From Bradyrhizobium sp. U87765 SZCCT0048 (GTDB lineage Bacteria > Pseudomonadota > Alphaproteobacteria > Rhizobiales > Xanthobacteraceae), in NCBI RefSeq assembly GCF_018131225.1, contig NZ_JAFCMM010000002.1:434001-498000 (forward strand): a stretch of DNA of 64,000 bases. Reading direction: 5' to 3'. Position numbers and translations under genes: made by a program. Shown here piece by piece: positions 17,649 through 26,800 of this stretch. A model generated the notes under the pieces. The model worked only from the letters and a program-made list of their open reading frames with translations. It ran no database searches and was not told the origin of the DNA. Numbering within the stretch: the stretch's first letter is position 1; each line of letters begins with the position of its first letter.

Positions 17649-19079
17649 GTGACAACAACACCGATCTGGCAGTGGTCTGCCGTCGACACGGCCGCAGCCA
17701 TCAGGGCCGGCAAGGTCAGCGCCGAGCAGGTCGTCGATGCACATCTGGCGCGCATGCACGCCGCCAACCCGGCGCTCAATGCCGTGGTGGTCGATCTCGG
17801 CGCGGCGGCGCGCAGTGCCGCGAAGGCTGCCGATGCGGCGTTGGCCGGCGCCAGGAAGCACGGCGAGGACGTCGGCCCGCTGCACGGCGTGCCCGTGACC
17901 ATCAAGATCAATATCGACGTCGAGGGCCAGGCCAATTCCAACGGCGTGGTCGCCCTCAAGGACAATATTGCGCCCGGCGATTCCCCGGTGGTGTCGAACC
18001 TGAGGAAGGCCGGCGCCATCGTCATCGGCATGACCAACACGCCGGAATTCTCGTTGCGCGCCTTTACCGACAATCCGCTGCACGGCGCGACGCGCAATCC
18101 CTGGAACGCGGAGGTGACCTGCGGCGGCTCGTCCGGCGGCGCCGGCGCCGCGGTCGCGGCCGGCATCGGCACGATCGCCCATGGCAACGATATCGGCGGT
18201 TCGCTGCGCTGGCCGGCGCACTGCAACGGCGTCGCCACCATCAAGCCGACGCAGGGCCGCATCCCCGCGTACAATCCCAGCGCGACCGCCGAGCGACCGC
18301 TGATGGCCCAGTTCATGTCGTCCCAGGGGCCGCTCGCCCGCTCCGTCGCCGACGTCCGGCTTGGCCTGGAGGTGATGGCGCAGCGCGACCCGCGCGATCC
18401 CTGGTGGGTACCCGCCCCGCTCGAGGGGCCGAAGCCGAAAGGCCCGATCAAGGTTGCGCTGGCGAAGCTGCCGGCGGACATCGACGCCGATCCTGCCATC
18501 ATCGCCGTGCAGCGCAAGGCGGCCGATCATCTGTCGAACGCCGGCTACGCCGTCAACGAGGTCGAGGTCCCCGACCTCGACGGTGTGTGGCAGCTGTGGG
18601 CCGACCTCATCATGAGCGAGGTCTGGACGCTGCAGAAAGACCAGATGCTGGCAGTCAGCAGCCCCGACTTCCAGAGGACGTTGAACGGCTTCGTCGCGCT
18701 CGCCACCCAGCTCGACAAGGCCGGCTACATGAAGGCGATCGCCGATCGCTCGCGCCATATCCGCAACTGGCTGGCGTTCCTCGAGGACCATCCGCTGGTC
18801 CTGGCGCCGACCACGGTGCAACCGACGCCGCCGGTCAACGCCGACCTCGCCGGCGACGCGCGGGTCAGGGAGCTGTTCTGGAACGACCTGCGCTTCATCT
18901 CGTCGATGAACGTGCTCGGCCTGCCCGCGGCCGTGGTGCCGGTCGGCCTGCACGACGGCGTGCCGGTCGGCGTGCAGATCGTCGGCTCGCGCTACCGCGA
19001 GGATCTCTGCCTCGACGCCGCGGCGGCGATCGAGCAGCGCGCCGGCCGCCTGGTCGAACAGCTGTGGGCACGCGGCTGA
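17649..19079 (+). CDS. Amidase-signature family hydrolase
   Basis: A 476-residue amidase with the Ser-cisSer-Lys triad: Lys86 in GVPVTIKINID, cis-Ser160 in CGGSSGGAGAA, and nucleophile Ser184 in GNDIGGSLRWPAH. The 24-residue spacing between the serines is usual for the family. It would hydrolyse an amide bond; the substrate cannot be told from sequence, and GatA is unlikely given the absence of gatB/gatC neighbours and the divergent C-terminus. The start is GTG at 17649, with GGGGAAA upstream; a longer frame is open but its extra residues do not match the family. It converges on the GGDEF gene. Confidence 0.9.
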   Translation: MTTTPIWQWSAVDTAAAIRAGKVSAEQVVDAHLARMHAANPALNAVVVDLGAAARSAAKAADAALAGARKHGEDVGPLHGVPVTIKINIDVEGQANSNGVVALKDNIAPGDSPVVSNLRKAGAIVIGMTNTPEFSLRAFTDNPLHGATRNPWNAEVTCGGSSGGAGAAVAAGIGTIAHGNDIGGSLRWPAHCNGVATIKPTQGRIPAYNPSATAERPLMAQFMSSQGPLARSVADVRLGLEVMAQRDPRDPWWVPAPLEGPKPKGPIKVALAKLPADIDADPAIIAVQRKAADHLSNAGYAVNEVEVPDLDGVWQLWADLIMSEVWTLQKDQMLAVSSPDFQRTLNGFVALATQLDKAGYMKAIADRSRHIRNWLAFLEDHPLVLAPTTVQPTPPVNADLAGDARVRELFWNDLRFISSMNVLGLPAAVVPVGLHDGVPVGVQIVGSRYREDLCLDAAAAIEQRAGRLVEQLWARG

Positions 19080-19094
19080 CGCCGCAAGCTGTTG

Positions 19095-20276
19095 TCAGCT
19101 CCGCGCGGCGCCCGCCGCCGCGCGGGTGGCCACAACGTCCGTCGACGCCGGCGTCGCAACGGCCTCGGTAAACCAGCGCCACTGCCCGCCACCGGCGCGC
19201 TTGGCCGCATAGAGCGCCTGATCGACCTGATCGAACAGGCGCGCGGTTGAACCGGCCGGCAGCTCTGCCGGCGCCGCCGTGATCAGGATCCCCGCACTGG
19301 CGCCGATCCGCACCGGCTCGTTGAGCACGAAAAAGGGCAGGGATAGCGCCGCGACGACGCGCTTCGTGAGTGCCAGCGCGGCGGCCTCGCCTGCGGCCCC
19401 GTCGTCGATCCGGCTCAGCAGCATGAACTCGTCACCGCCGAAGCGCGCAGCAAGGCTGTCCGGCCCGATGCAGGTGTCGAGGCGCTCGGCGACCTGGCGC
19501 AGCAGCACGTCACCGGCCTGATGGCCGAGGCGGTCATTGACCGGCTTGAAGCCGTCGAGATCGACCGCAATGATCGCAATCCGGCCACGCGCCGCATCGA
19601 GCGCCGCGCAGAACGCCGCGCGATTGGGCAGGCCGGTGAGAAAATCCTGATGGGCCTGGCGCGCCAGCGCCTGCTTGGCCTCCAGACGCTCGATGAAGGC
19701 CGTGCTGAGATGCCGCGAAGCCTCGCGCAGGGTGATCCAGAACAGGATCAGCATGCAGGCGCCGAGCTTGTAGGGCATCTCCGGCCGGGACAAGCCCACC
19801 ACGATCGTCGGCGTCAGCAGCAGCGCCGACGCGAGCAGCACGATCCATGGCCGCACTGCGGCCCGCGACACCATGCCAACACAAAACGAGATCGAGAGCC
19901 CGAAGGCGATCCAGGCGCCCGGCGCATCGCCGAGCCACAGCGCGCACGCCGACAGCATGCCCTGCGCAACGGCGAAGACCGCGGCTCCGATGCCGTAGAT
20001 GTGCTCCCACCGCAGCACTTCCGCATCCGACAGCGGCCCCTGCCCGAGGCGACGCTGATAGGCCCAGAGGCTGTAAAGCCGCACGGCCCCGGTCAGCGCG
20101 ATGGCGCAGGAAACAACGACATAGCGGATATCGCCGCTGATCACGGCGAGGCTGACGGCGCCGATGATCGACGTTCCGACGGTCGCGGCCACCTGCGGCA
20201 GCGACGTGAAGAGCATTTCGATGAGCTCACGCCGGATGCCCGGCCGCGGCGTCGTCGTCGAAGCGGTCTGTCCCAT
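19095..20276 (-). CDS. Membrane-bound GGDEF diguanylate cyclase
   Basis: A 393-residue protein with about six hydrophobic N-terminal segments (residues roughly 25-205, e.g. AVSLAVISGDIRYVVVSCAI and PWIVLLASALLLTPTIVVG) and a C-terminal GGDEF domain (from HQDFLTGLPNRAAF, about residue 225). The active-site motif ARFGGDEFM is intact, so it should make c-di-GMP from GTP. The inhibitory RxxD is absent at the usual place (IGPDSLAARFGGDEF). The membrane part is not a named sensor domain I recognise. I start at ATG 20276; the upstream extension reads like leader sequence. Confidence 0.88.
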   Translation of the reverse strand: MGQTASTTTPRPGIRRELIEMLFTSLPQVAATVGTSIIGAVSLAVISGDIRYVVVSCAIALTGAVRLYSLWAYQRRLGQGPLSDAEVLRWEHIYGIGAAVFAVAQGMLSACALWLGDAPGAWIAFGLSISFCVGMVSRAAVRPWIVLLASALLLTPTIVVGLSRPEMPYKLGACMLILFWITLREASRHLSTAFIERLEAKQALARQAHQDFLTGLPNRAAFCAALDAARGRIAIIAVDLDGFKPVNDRLGHQAGDVLLRQVAERLDTCIGPDSLAARFGGDEFMLLSRIDDGAAGEAAALALTKRVVAALSLPFFVLNEPVRIGASAGILITAAPAELPAGSTARLFDQVDQALYAAKRAGGGQWRWFTEAVATPASTDVVATRAAAGAARS

Positions 20277-20435
20277 GGACGTACCATGATGGCGAGTCCC
20301 TAACGAGAAGTAGGGAGACAGCGCGCCATGGAACGGGCTTGTACCGAAGCTTAAGAGGAGATGAACGCGCCAGGGCCTGCCCTGACCCCGGCGCGAGCCG
20401 ATCGCCACCGCGATCGACCGCGGTCAGCCTGCGCG

Positions 20436-20966
20436 TTACTTGAGCAGGTCGAGAAGACGGCTGACGGCGCTGCCGAAGCCCTTCAGCGAGATCTTGAACG
20501 CCGCCGGCTGCGCATTGCCGAAGGCCGCCGCCGCGACGTTGATCGCCGTGCCGGTCTTCAGCTTGCCGACCGTGGCCGCGTCGAAGCTGACCGGGACAAG
20601 GCAGCCGGCCGGCATGCAGGTCGAGAACGGCAGAGCCGCCCCCATCGCGGCCTCGTCGAGCTTGAGAGTCGCGCCCTGGGCGAGCGCGAGGCCGAACGGC
20701 AGCAGCAGGGCGCCCTCAAGTTTGCCGCCCTGGGCGCTGTGCAGCTCGAGCGCCAGCACGGTCTGGTTGCTCTGGCTGTTGGTCTGAACCTGGCGGATCA
20801 CGCAGCTGACATTATTGTTCTGCGCCTGACAGGCAAGGCTCCAGTCCTGATAGCTCTCGACCAGCGACCCGGCGCCGCCCGGGAGCTGCGCCGCCCCGGC
20901 CGCCGACGACAGACACGCCGCGGCCGCCGTGAGGGCGAGGAGCGAGCGAAGGGGAGTCCGTGGCAT
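20436..20966 (-). CDS. Invasion-associated locus B (IalB)-like periplasmic protein
   Basis: A 176-residue exported protein: signal peptide MPRTPLRSLLALTAAAACLS ending near SAAGA, then an IalB-like domain beginning YQDWSLACQAQNNNVSCVIRQ and containing STCMPAGCLVPV. The two close cysteine pairs are the family hallmark and probably form disulfides. IalB was named from Bartonella, but relatives are common in free-living Hyphomicrobiales and their role is unclear. An ATG at 20999 would add 11 residues including several arginines. Confidence 0.82.
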   Translation of the reverse strand: MPRTPLRSLLALTAAAACLSSAAGAAQLPGGAGSLVESYQDWSLACQAQNNNVSCVIRQVQTNSQSNQTVLALELHSAQGGKLEGALLLPFGLALAQGATLKLDEAAMGAALPFSTCMPAGCLVPVSFDAATVGKLKTGTAINVAAAAFGNAQPAAFKISLKGFGSAVSRLLDLLK

Positions 20967-21132
20967 CGTGGCCCGGCGGCGATCGGTCGAGTGCGGCATG
21001 GTCGTATGGAAATCCTGATGGGACACATCCGGCCCCAAAGCAGGACCAGCATGCCGTTTCCACCCTGCCGCGACGGCGTTGTCAATCACCGACGCCCGAC
21101 GCGGCCGGAATCACTTCTCAATCAGCGCAAAA

Positions 21133-21151
21133 GGCAAAATCCGCTTTTGCC
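21133..21151. promoter_or_regulatory. Inverted repeat in the IalB/guaD divergent region
   Basis: The 307-bp gap 20967-21273 between the divergent IalB-like and guanine deaminase genes contains GGCAAAA-TCCGC-TTTTGCC (7-bp perfect arms) in an AT-richer patch about 120 bp before guaD. A third GCAAAA copy directly precedes it. It could be an operator for guaD or a promoter-proximal hairpin; no neighbouring regulator gene explains it. The rest of the gap holds nothing I can assign. Confidence 0.4.
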
Positions 21152-21273
21152 ATTTAACCAAATCTGAATGACCTCCCGAGCCAATATCCGCACCCGCAGC
21201 GACCGCCCTTGGCGTGTCGTTTCACCGACCTCCGACGCAACCACGGCACAGACACAAGGGTGGATCAAGAACC

Positions 21274-22671
21274 ATGAGCACGATCGGTATCCGGGGCACG
21301 TTCTTCGATTTCGTCGACGATCCGTGGAAGCATGTCGGCAACGAGCAGGCCGCGGCCCGCTTCCACCAGGACGGCCTGCTGGTCGTCGCCGACGGCATCA
21401 TCAAGGATTTCGGCCCGCACGCCGAGGTCGCGCCGCGGCATCCCGGCCTCGCGGTCACCCACATCCAGGACCGCATCATCGTTCCCGGGTTCATCGACGG
21501 CCATATCCACCTGCCGCAGACCCGCATCCTCGGCGCCTATGGCGAGCAGTTGCTGCCGTGGCTGCAGATGTGGGTCTACCCGGAAGAGCTGAAGTACCGT
21601 GACCGCGACTACGCCCGCGAGGGCGTCAGGCGCTTCCTCGACGCCCTGCTCGCCAGCGGCACCACCACCTGCCAGGCCTTCACCAGCTCCGCGCCGGTCG
21701 CGACCGAAGAGCTGTTCGACGAGGCCGCCCGCCGCAACATGCGCGTGATCTCCGGCCTCACCGGCATCGACCGCAATGCCCCGGCGGAATTCATCGATAC
21801 GCCGGAGAACTTCTATAACGACAGCAAGCGGCTGATCGCGCAGTACCACAACAAGGGCCGCAACCTCTACGCCATCACGCCGCGCTTTGCGTTCGGCGCC
21901 TCGCCGGCGCTGCTGGAGGCCTGCCGCCGTCTCAAGCACGAGCATCCGGACTGCTGGGTCAACACCCACATCTCCGAGAATCCGGCCGAGTGCCGCGGCG
22001 TGGTGCAGGAGCATCCCGACTGCCAGGACTATCTCGGCGTCTACGAGAAGTTCGGCCTCGTCGGCCCGAAATTCTCCGGCGGCCACGGCGTCTACCTCTC
22101 CGACAGCGAATTCCGCCGCATGTCGAAGGCCGGCGCCGCGGTGGTGTTCTGCCCCTGCTCCAACCTGTTCCTCGGCAGCGGCCTGTTCCGCCTCGGCCGC
22201 GCCACCGATCCGGAGCACCGCGTCAAGATCGCGTTCGGCACCGACATGGGCGGCGGCAACCGCTTCTCGATGATCCATGTGCTCGACGACGCCTACAAGG
22301 TCGGCATGTGCAACAACACCATGCTCGACGGCTCGATCGATCCCGTGCGCAAGGATGTCGCCGAGGCCGAGCGCAACAAGCTGTCGCCCTATCGCGGCTT
22401 CTGGTCGGTGACGCTCGGCGGCGCCGAGGCGCTGTATATCGACGACAAGCTCGGTAACTTCGCGGTCGGCAAGGAAGCCGACTTCGTCGCGCTCGACGTC
22501 AATGGCGGCCCGATCGCGCAGCCCTGGCACCAGTCGCTGATCGCCGATGGCCGCGGCCCGCAGACCATGGACGAAGCCGCAAGCCAGCTGTTCGGCGTCA
22601 TGATGGTCGGCGACGACCGTGCCGTCGACGAGACCTGGGTGATGGGCAAGCGCCTGTACAAGAAGGCCTGA
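21274..22671 (+). CDS. guaD: Guanine deaminase
   Basis: A 465-residue amidohydrolase of the guanine deaminase type, which converts guanine to xanthine and ammonia in purine degradation. The zinc ligands appear in PGFIDGHIHLPQTRILGAYG (HxH), VNTHISEN (His), GGHGVYLSD (His) and AFGTDMGGGNRFSM (Asp). The phrase GEQLLPWLQMWVYPEE is typical of GuaD. I start at ATG 21274 (MSTIGIRGTFFDF), with AAGGGTGGA upstream. It is followed after 13 bp by a membrane protein gene, probably in the same transcript. Confidence 0.94.
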   Translation: MSTIGIRGTFFDFVDDPWKHVGNEQAAARFHQDGLLVVADGIIKDFGPHAEVAPRHPGLAVTHIQDRIIVPGFIDGHIHLPQTRILGAYGEQLLPWLQMWVYPEELKYRDRDYAREGVRRFLDALLASGTTTCQAFTSSAPVATEELFDEAARRNMRVISGLTGIDRNAPAEFIDTPENFYNDSKRLIAQYHNKGRNLYAITPRFAFGASPALLEACRRLKHEHPDCWVNTHISENPAECRGVVQEHPDCQDYLGVYEKFGLVGPKFSGGHGVYLSDSEFRRMSKAGAAVVFCPCSNLFLGSGLFRLGRATDPEHRVKIAFGTDMGGGNRFSMIHVLDDAYKVGMCNNTMLDGSIDPVRKDVAEAERNKLSPYRGFWSVTLGGAEALYIDDKLGNFAVGKEADFVALDVNGGPIAQPWHQSLIADGRGPQTMDEAASQLFGVMMVGDDRAVDETWVMGKRLYKKA

Positions 22672-22684
22672 GCGGACGACGCCG

Positions 22685-23665
22685 ATGGCCGCGAGCCGCG
22701 ACAGCATCGACGGGCCGGTCGCGCTCGTCATCCAGCGCCGCATCGCCGACGAAGGCTTCGCTGCGTTCGCCCGCTGGAGCGGCGCGGTCGCCGAGCGGCT
22801 GAAATCCTGGCCGGGCTTTCTCGGCCAGGAGGTGGTGCCGCCACAGCCACCCGCCCATGTCGACTGGGTGCTGATCCTGCGCTTCGCATCCGCGGCCGCG
22901 GCACGCGGCTGGCTGCAGAGCGACCTGCGCGAAGAACTCCTCGCGCAGATTCGCCACCATTTCGTCGGACCGGAAGACATTCATCTCCTGCCCGACGCGG
23001 GCCAGCGCCAGGAGACCGCGGTTTCCGCCGTGATCTCCTTCAAGGTGCCGCCGGGCGCGGACGATACCTTCCTCGCCTGGCAACAGCGCATCCAGGCGGC
23101 CGAGGCCGAGTTCAAGGGCTTCCTGCGCCACAAGATCGAGCCGCCGATCCCGGGCCTGCACGACGACTGGATCATCATCCTGTCGTTCGACAGCGACGCC
23201 CACCTGTCGGCGTGGCTGGACTCGCCGGAGCGGCAGGCACTGCTGGCGGAAGGCGAGCGCTTCAACGCCGGCATGAGCGTGAAGCGGACGAGCTACGGCT
23301 TCAATTTCTGGTTTCCCGCCGGACAGGCCCCGGCGCCGGGCCCGGCGTTCATCTTCAAGTGCAACCTGCTCGTCCTGCTGGTGCTCTACCCCATCGTCTA
23401 TCTCTGGGGGTTCTTCGTCAGCCGCCCGCTGATCGATGCCCACGGCGTGCCGTTCTGGCTGTCGCTGTTCATCGGCAATCTCGTCAGCACCCAGTTGCTG
23501 GGCTGGTGGGTGGTGCCCGCCGCCTTCAAGGCGTTCGACTGGTGGCTCAAGCCGACGGCCACGACGGGCCGGCAGATCGGCGGCTATGCACTCGTCGCCG
23601 CGCTCTACGTCGTCGCCATGGCAATCTTCGCGCTGCTGCTGGCGTGGAACTGGGGCAAGGGCTGA
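22685..23665 (+). CDS. Membrane protein with two ABM-like (dimeric alpha-beta barrel) domains
   Basis: A 326-residue protein. Residues about 12-105 and 112-205 look like two antibiotic-biosynthesis-monooxygenase-type ferredoxin-like domains: the first has FAAFARWSGAVAERLKSWPG FLGQE, the second FLAWQQRIQAAEAEFKGF LRHKI. They are followed by three hydrophobic segments (about 228-245, 262-285, 300-320) ending in WNWGKG. This two-domain plus membrane-tail arrangement is found as an uncharacterised family in proteobacteria. It follows guaD by 13 bp, but no functional link is evident. The cofactor and substrate are unknown. Confidence 0.8.
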   Translation: MAASRDSIDGPVALVIQRRIADEGFAAFARWSGAVAERLKSWPGFLGQEVVPPQPPAHVDWVLILRFASAAAARGWLQSDLREELLAQIRHHFVGPEDIHLLPDAGQRQETAVSAVISFKVPPGADDTFLAWQQRIQAAEAEFKGFLRHKIEPPIPGLHDDWIIILSFDSDAHLSAWLDSPERQALLAEGERFNAGMSVKRTSYGFNFWFPAGQAPAPGPAFIFKCNLLVLLVLYPIVYLWGFFVSRPLIDAHGVPFWLSLFIGNLVSTQLLGWWVVPAAFKAFDWWLKPTATTGRQIGGYALVAALYVVAMAIFALLLAWNWGKG

Positions 23666-23774
23666 GCGCGCAGGGCATGGCCGCTCGGCCGCAGCGCCAG
23701 GCTGCGCACTCCCGCGCCGCATGCCTCGCCAGAGCGGCGAAGCCGTCCAGCCTCATCAAGACCTGAAATGAAAA

Positions 23775-23824
23775 AAGGCCTGCGCTCGTCGGGAGGTTTG
23801 ACCCTCCCGAAAAGCGCAGGCCTT
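23775..23824 (-). terminator. Intrinsic terminator of the first autotransporter gene
   Basis: A nested hairpin: outer arms AAGGCCTGCGCT / AGCGCAGGCCTT and inner arms TCGGGAGG / CCTCCCGA. Read on the minus strand it begins 12 bp after the autotransporter stop and is followed by TTTTTTCATTTC, a textbook Rho-independent terminator. Confidence 0.85.
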
Positions 23825-23835
23825 GTGTCTTCGCG

Positions 23836-26800
23836 TCACCAGCCGTAGCGGACGACGCCCTTGCCGCCGTAGGAGCGCGTCACGTTCGAGAACTCGCCCT
23901 CGAAGGTCGCCGCGGCCGACCAGCCGTTGAGCCAGACCTTCTCGACCGACGCGGTGACCAGAGCCGCTTCCGAGGCCTGCGCCGCGCCGTTGACGACGAA
24001 GCTCGCGCCCGGCAGTCCCTGGAACGACGCGGTGACCGAGCGGTCCGGGCTGAAGTCATGCACCCAGGCGACGCGGCCGCGCAGGTTGAGCAGGCCGTCC
24101 TGCAGGGCGTAGGACTTGTCGGCGCGCACACCGAGCTCGGTGCGCGTGTCGGCCGCGGTCCGCCGCGCATAGGCCAGCGCGAAGGTGCCGGCGCCGGCTG
24201 TCGTGCTCTCGCGATAGCCCGGCATGTCGAACGCAGTCGCCTGCACCGCCGCATAGGGCGTCAGGCCGATGCCGCCGGTCCACGGCGCGGCGACGCGGTA
24301 GCCGCTCTCGACGCGGCCCGAATACGCCAGCGCATTGAACGCCGAACGCAACCGGTCGACGCCGTTGGCGGCGACAGTGCGGTCCATCGTGACATCCTGC
24401 CAGCCGGTGGCGACCGCGGCAGTCACGTATGCGGCGCCCTGCGTGTGGTGGACGAACGCGCCGGCCTGGAACAGGTCGGAGCGGCCCGAGCCAAGGCCGC
24501 TGACGCCGAAGTTGGTGCCGCCGCCGCCGAGCGCGAAGCCAGCGACCGTGTCGCGCGAGAAGCGATAGTCGGCGCCGACGGCCGTGCCATAGACATTGGC
24601 GGTGGCCGAGCTCGATCCAGTGGTGGCGTTCCCGTCGGTCGTCTGCGAGCCGCCGAAGCCGGCCACCCACACACTCCACGGCTGCGTGCAACCGGCGCCG
24701 CGCGGCGCCTTGGCCGGCAGATCCGCAGCCCCGCAGGTGCCCTGGCCGCGGCCAGCGGCCGACTGATCGGTCAGCGCTCCGAGGAACTGGCCCATCGCGC
24801 TGAATGTCGACTGCTGCGCACCGGTTGCCACCTCGCCCGTGAGCTGGGTCAGCGACGCCGGCGCCATCGTACCGAACACCAGCGGAATGCTCCCGTTGCG
24901 ATCGAAATAGCCCGACAGCGCGCCGCCGACACTACGCTGGTTGCGCGTCAGGTTCGGCCCGAAGTCCAGCGCCATCGTCAGGTAGGCGTGGGTCGCATCA
25001 TAGGTCAGCGACGACTGGAAGTTCGTCGGCAGCGTGGCGTTGACGGTGCCGTTGAAGCCGCCGGAGACGCCGCCATCAGCGGTCATGATGGTATAGCGCT
25101 TGGCGATGTTGCTGCCGCCGATGAACGATGCGGTGACCGTCGAGCCGCCCGGCATCGCCTGCCCCGTGACATAGGTCGACGACGACTTGGTGTCGAACAG
25201 GTTGATCACATAGCTCGCACCGGACTGCATGGCGAGGTTGCCGGTGATCGTGAGCATGCCGATCGGATTGGTCGTGTTGCCCGGCGACAGCGTGCCGCCG
25301 GAAGCGATCGTCGTGACCGCCGGCGGATCGACGATGCCGATACCGCTGAGGATCGCGCCCGATGCGACCGTGACATTCGACGAGCTGGCAATCGAACCAT
25401 CGACCTGCAGCATGCCGCCGGCGATGGTCGTGCCGCCGGTGTAGTTGTGCAAGCCGGTCAGGATCAACGTGCCCCCGCCGCTCTTGACCAGGCCGCCGGG
25501 GGTGTCGCCATCGCTGATGGTGCCGGTCAGGATGGTGGTCAGGCCGCCATTGACGTTGAAGTTCGAGATGCCGGTCAGTGAGAAGGCATTGGCGATAAGG
25601 CGGTTGCCCTGGAAGTCCAGCGTCGCGCCCTGGGACATGTTCACGGTGCCGGTGCCGAGCGCACGGTCGTTGGCGACCGCCAGGGTGCCGCCAGTGACGT
25701 TGGTGCCGCCCGAGTAGGTGTTGGCATTGGTCAGGACCTGCGTGCCGCTGGCCTGGGTGAGGCTGCCTGCACCGGAGATCACGCCCGCGAAGGTGTTGGT
25801 GCCCGAGCCGTTGAGGGTCAGCGTGTTGCCGCCCGACAGCATGATCTGTGCATTTCTGCCGCCGGTCAGGTTGTTGAGCGACTGGTTGTAGCCGTTGGTG
25901 TCAAACCGGCTCTCGACATCGACCGCGCTCGACGACGCGAGGACGTTGGCGGCGCCCGCCTGCAGCGTGCCGCTCTGCACCAGCGTGGTGCCGGTGAAGC
26001 TGTTGCCGGGATTGGACAGCGAGACGAGGTTGTTGGCCGCGATGACGAGATTGCCGGCGCCCGTGAGCTTGGCAGCGAGATCGGCGTTGCTGCCCGTGGC
26101 GCCGACGTCTTCGGTGAGCGTGAGCTGCTTGCCGGCCTGCAGTGCGAGCTGCGTCAGGCCGTAGCCGACATAGAGGCCATCCTGGTTGGCGCCGGTGGTG
26201 AGGTTGTAATTGTAGCTCGCGACCGCAACCGTCTGGCCGTTCTGCTGCAGGTTGACGTTCTGAGCTGCGGAGATTGTGTTGCCGTTCTGGTCCTGCAGCG
26301 TCAGCCCGGCGCCCGAGCCGTTGACGGTCCCCGAGGCCGAAACGAGCTTCAGCCCGGCATTGGCATGGCTCTGCTGGAACAGCGACAGGCTGCCCGACGG
26401 GGTCGCAGCCGGCAGCACGTAAGTACCGGGAATGTTGACCCGGATCGTTCCGGTGCTGCTCACATCGAGCGATCCGGTGTTGATCAGGCTGTTGGCGCCG
26501 GTCCGGGCCGGTGCCGTTGCGTCGAAGATGACGGTGCCACCCATAACCGCCAAACCGCCGATGGTCTGGGTTCCGGTGCCGACAGTCGTGACGTTGCCGC
26601 CGTTCAGCGACAGCTTGGCGTTGGTCAAGGCCGCGGTGTTCACGCCCGACAGCGCAAACGTGTTGTTCATGAGTGCGACCGTGCCGGCGAAGCCCGTGCC
26701 GGCAGCCGCGTCGAACGCAAACGCGCCGCCTGTACCCGTGCCCAACAGCTGCCCGCCGCCCGTGAGAGCATTCCGGAACGTAAAGGCGCCGCTCGTGCTG

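Noticed and set aside
23775..23824. CRISPR-like or mobile-element inverted repeat
   Set aside because: It is a single nested hairpin followed by T residues on the minus strand, which fits an intrinsic terminator.
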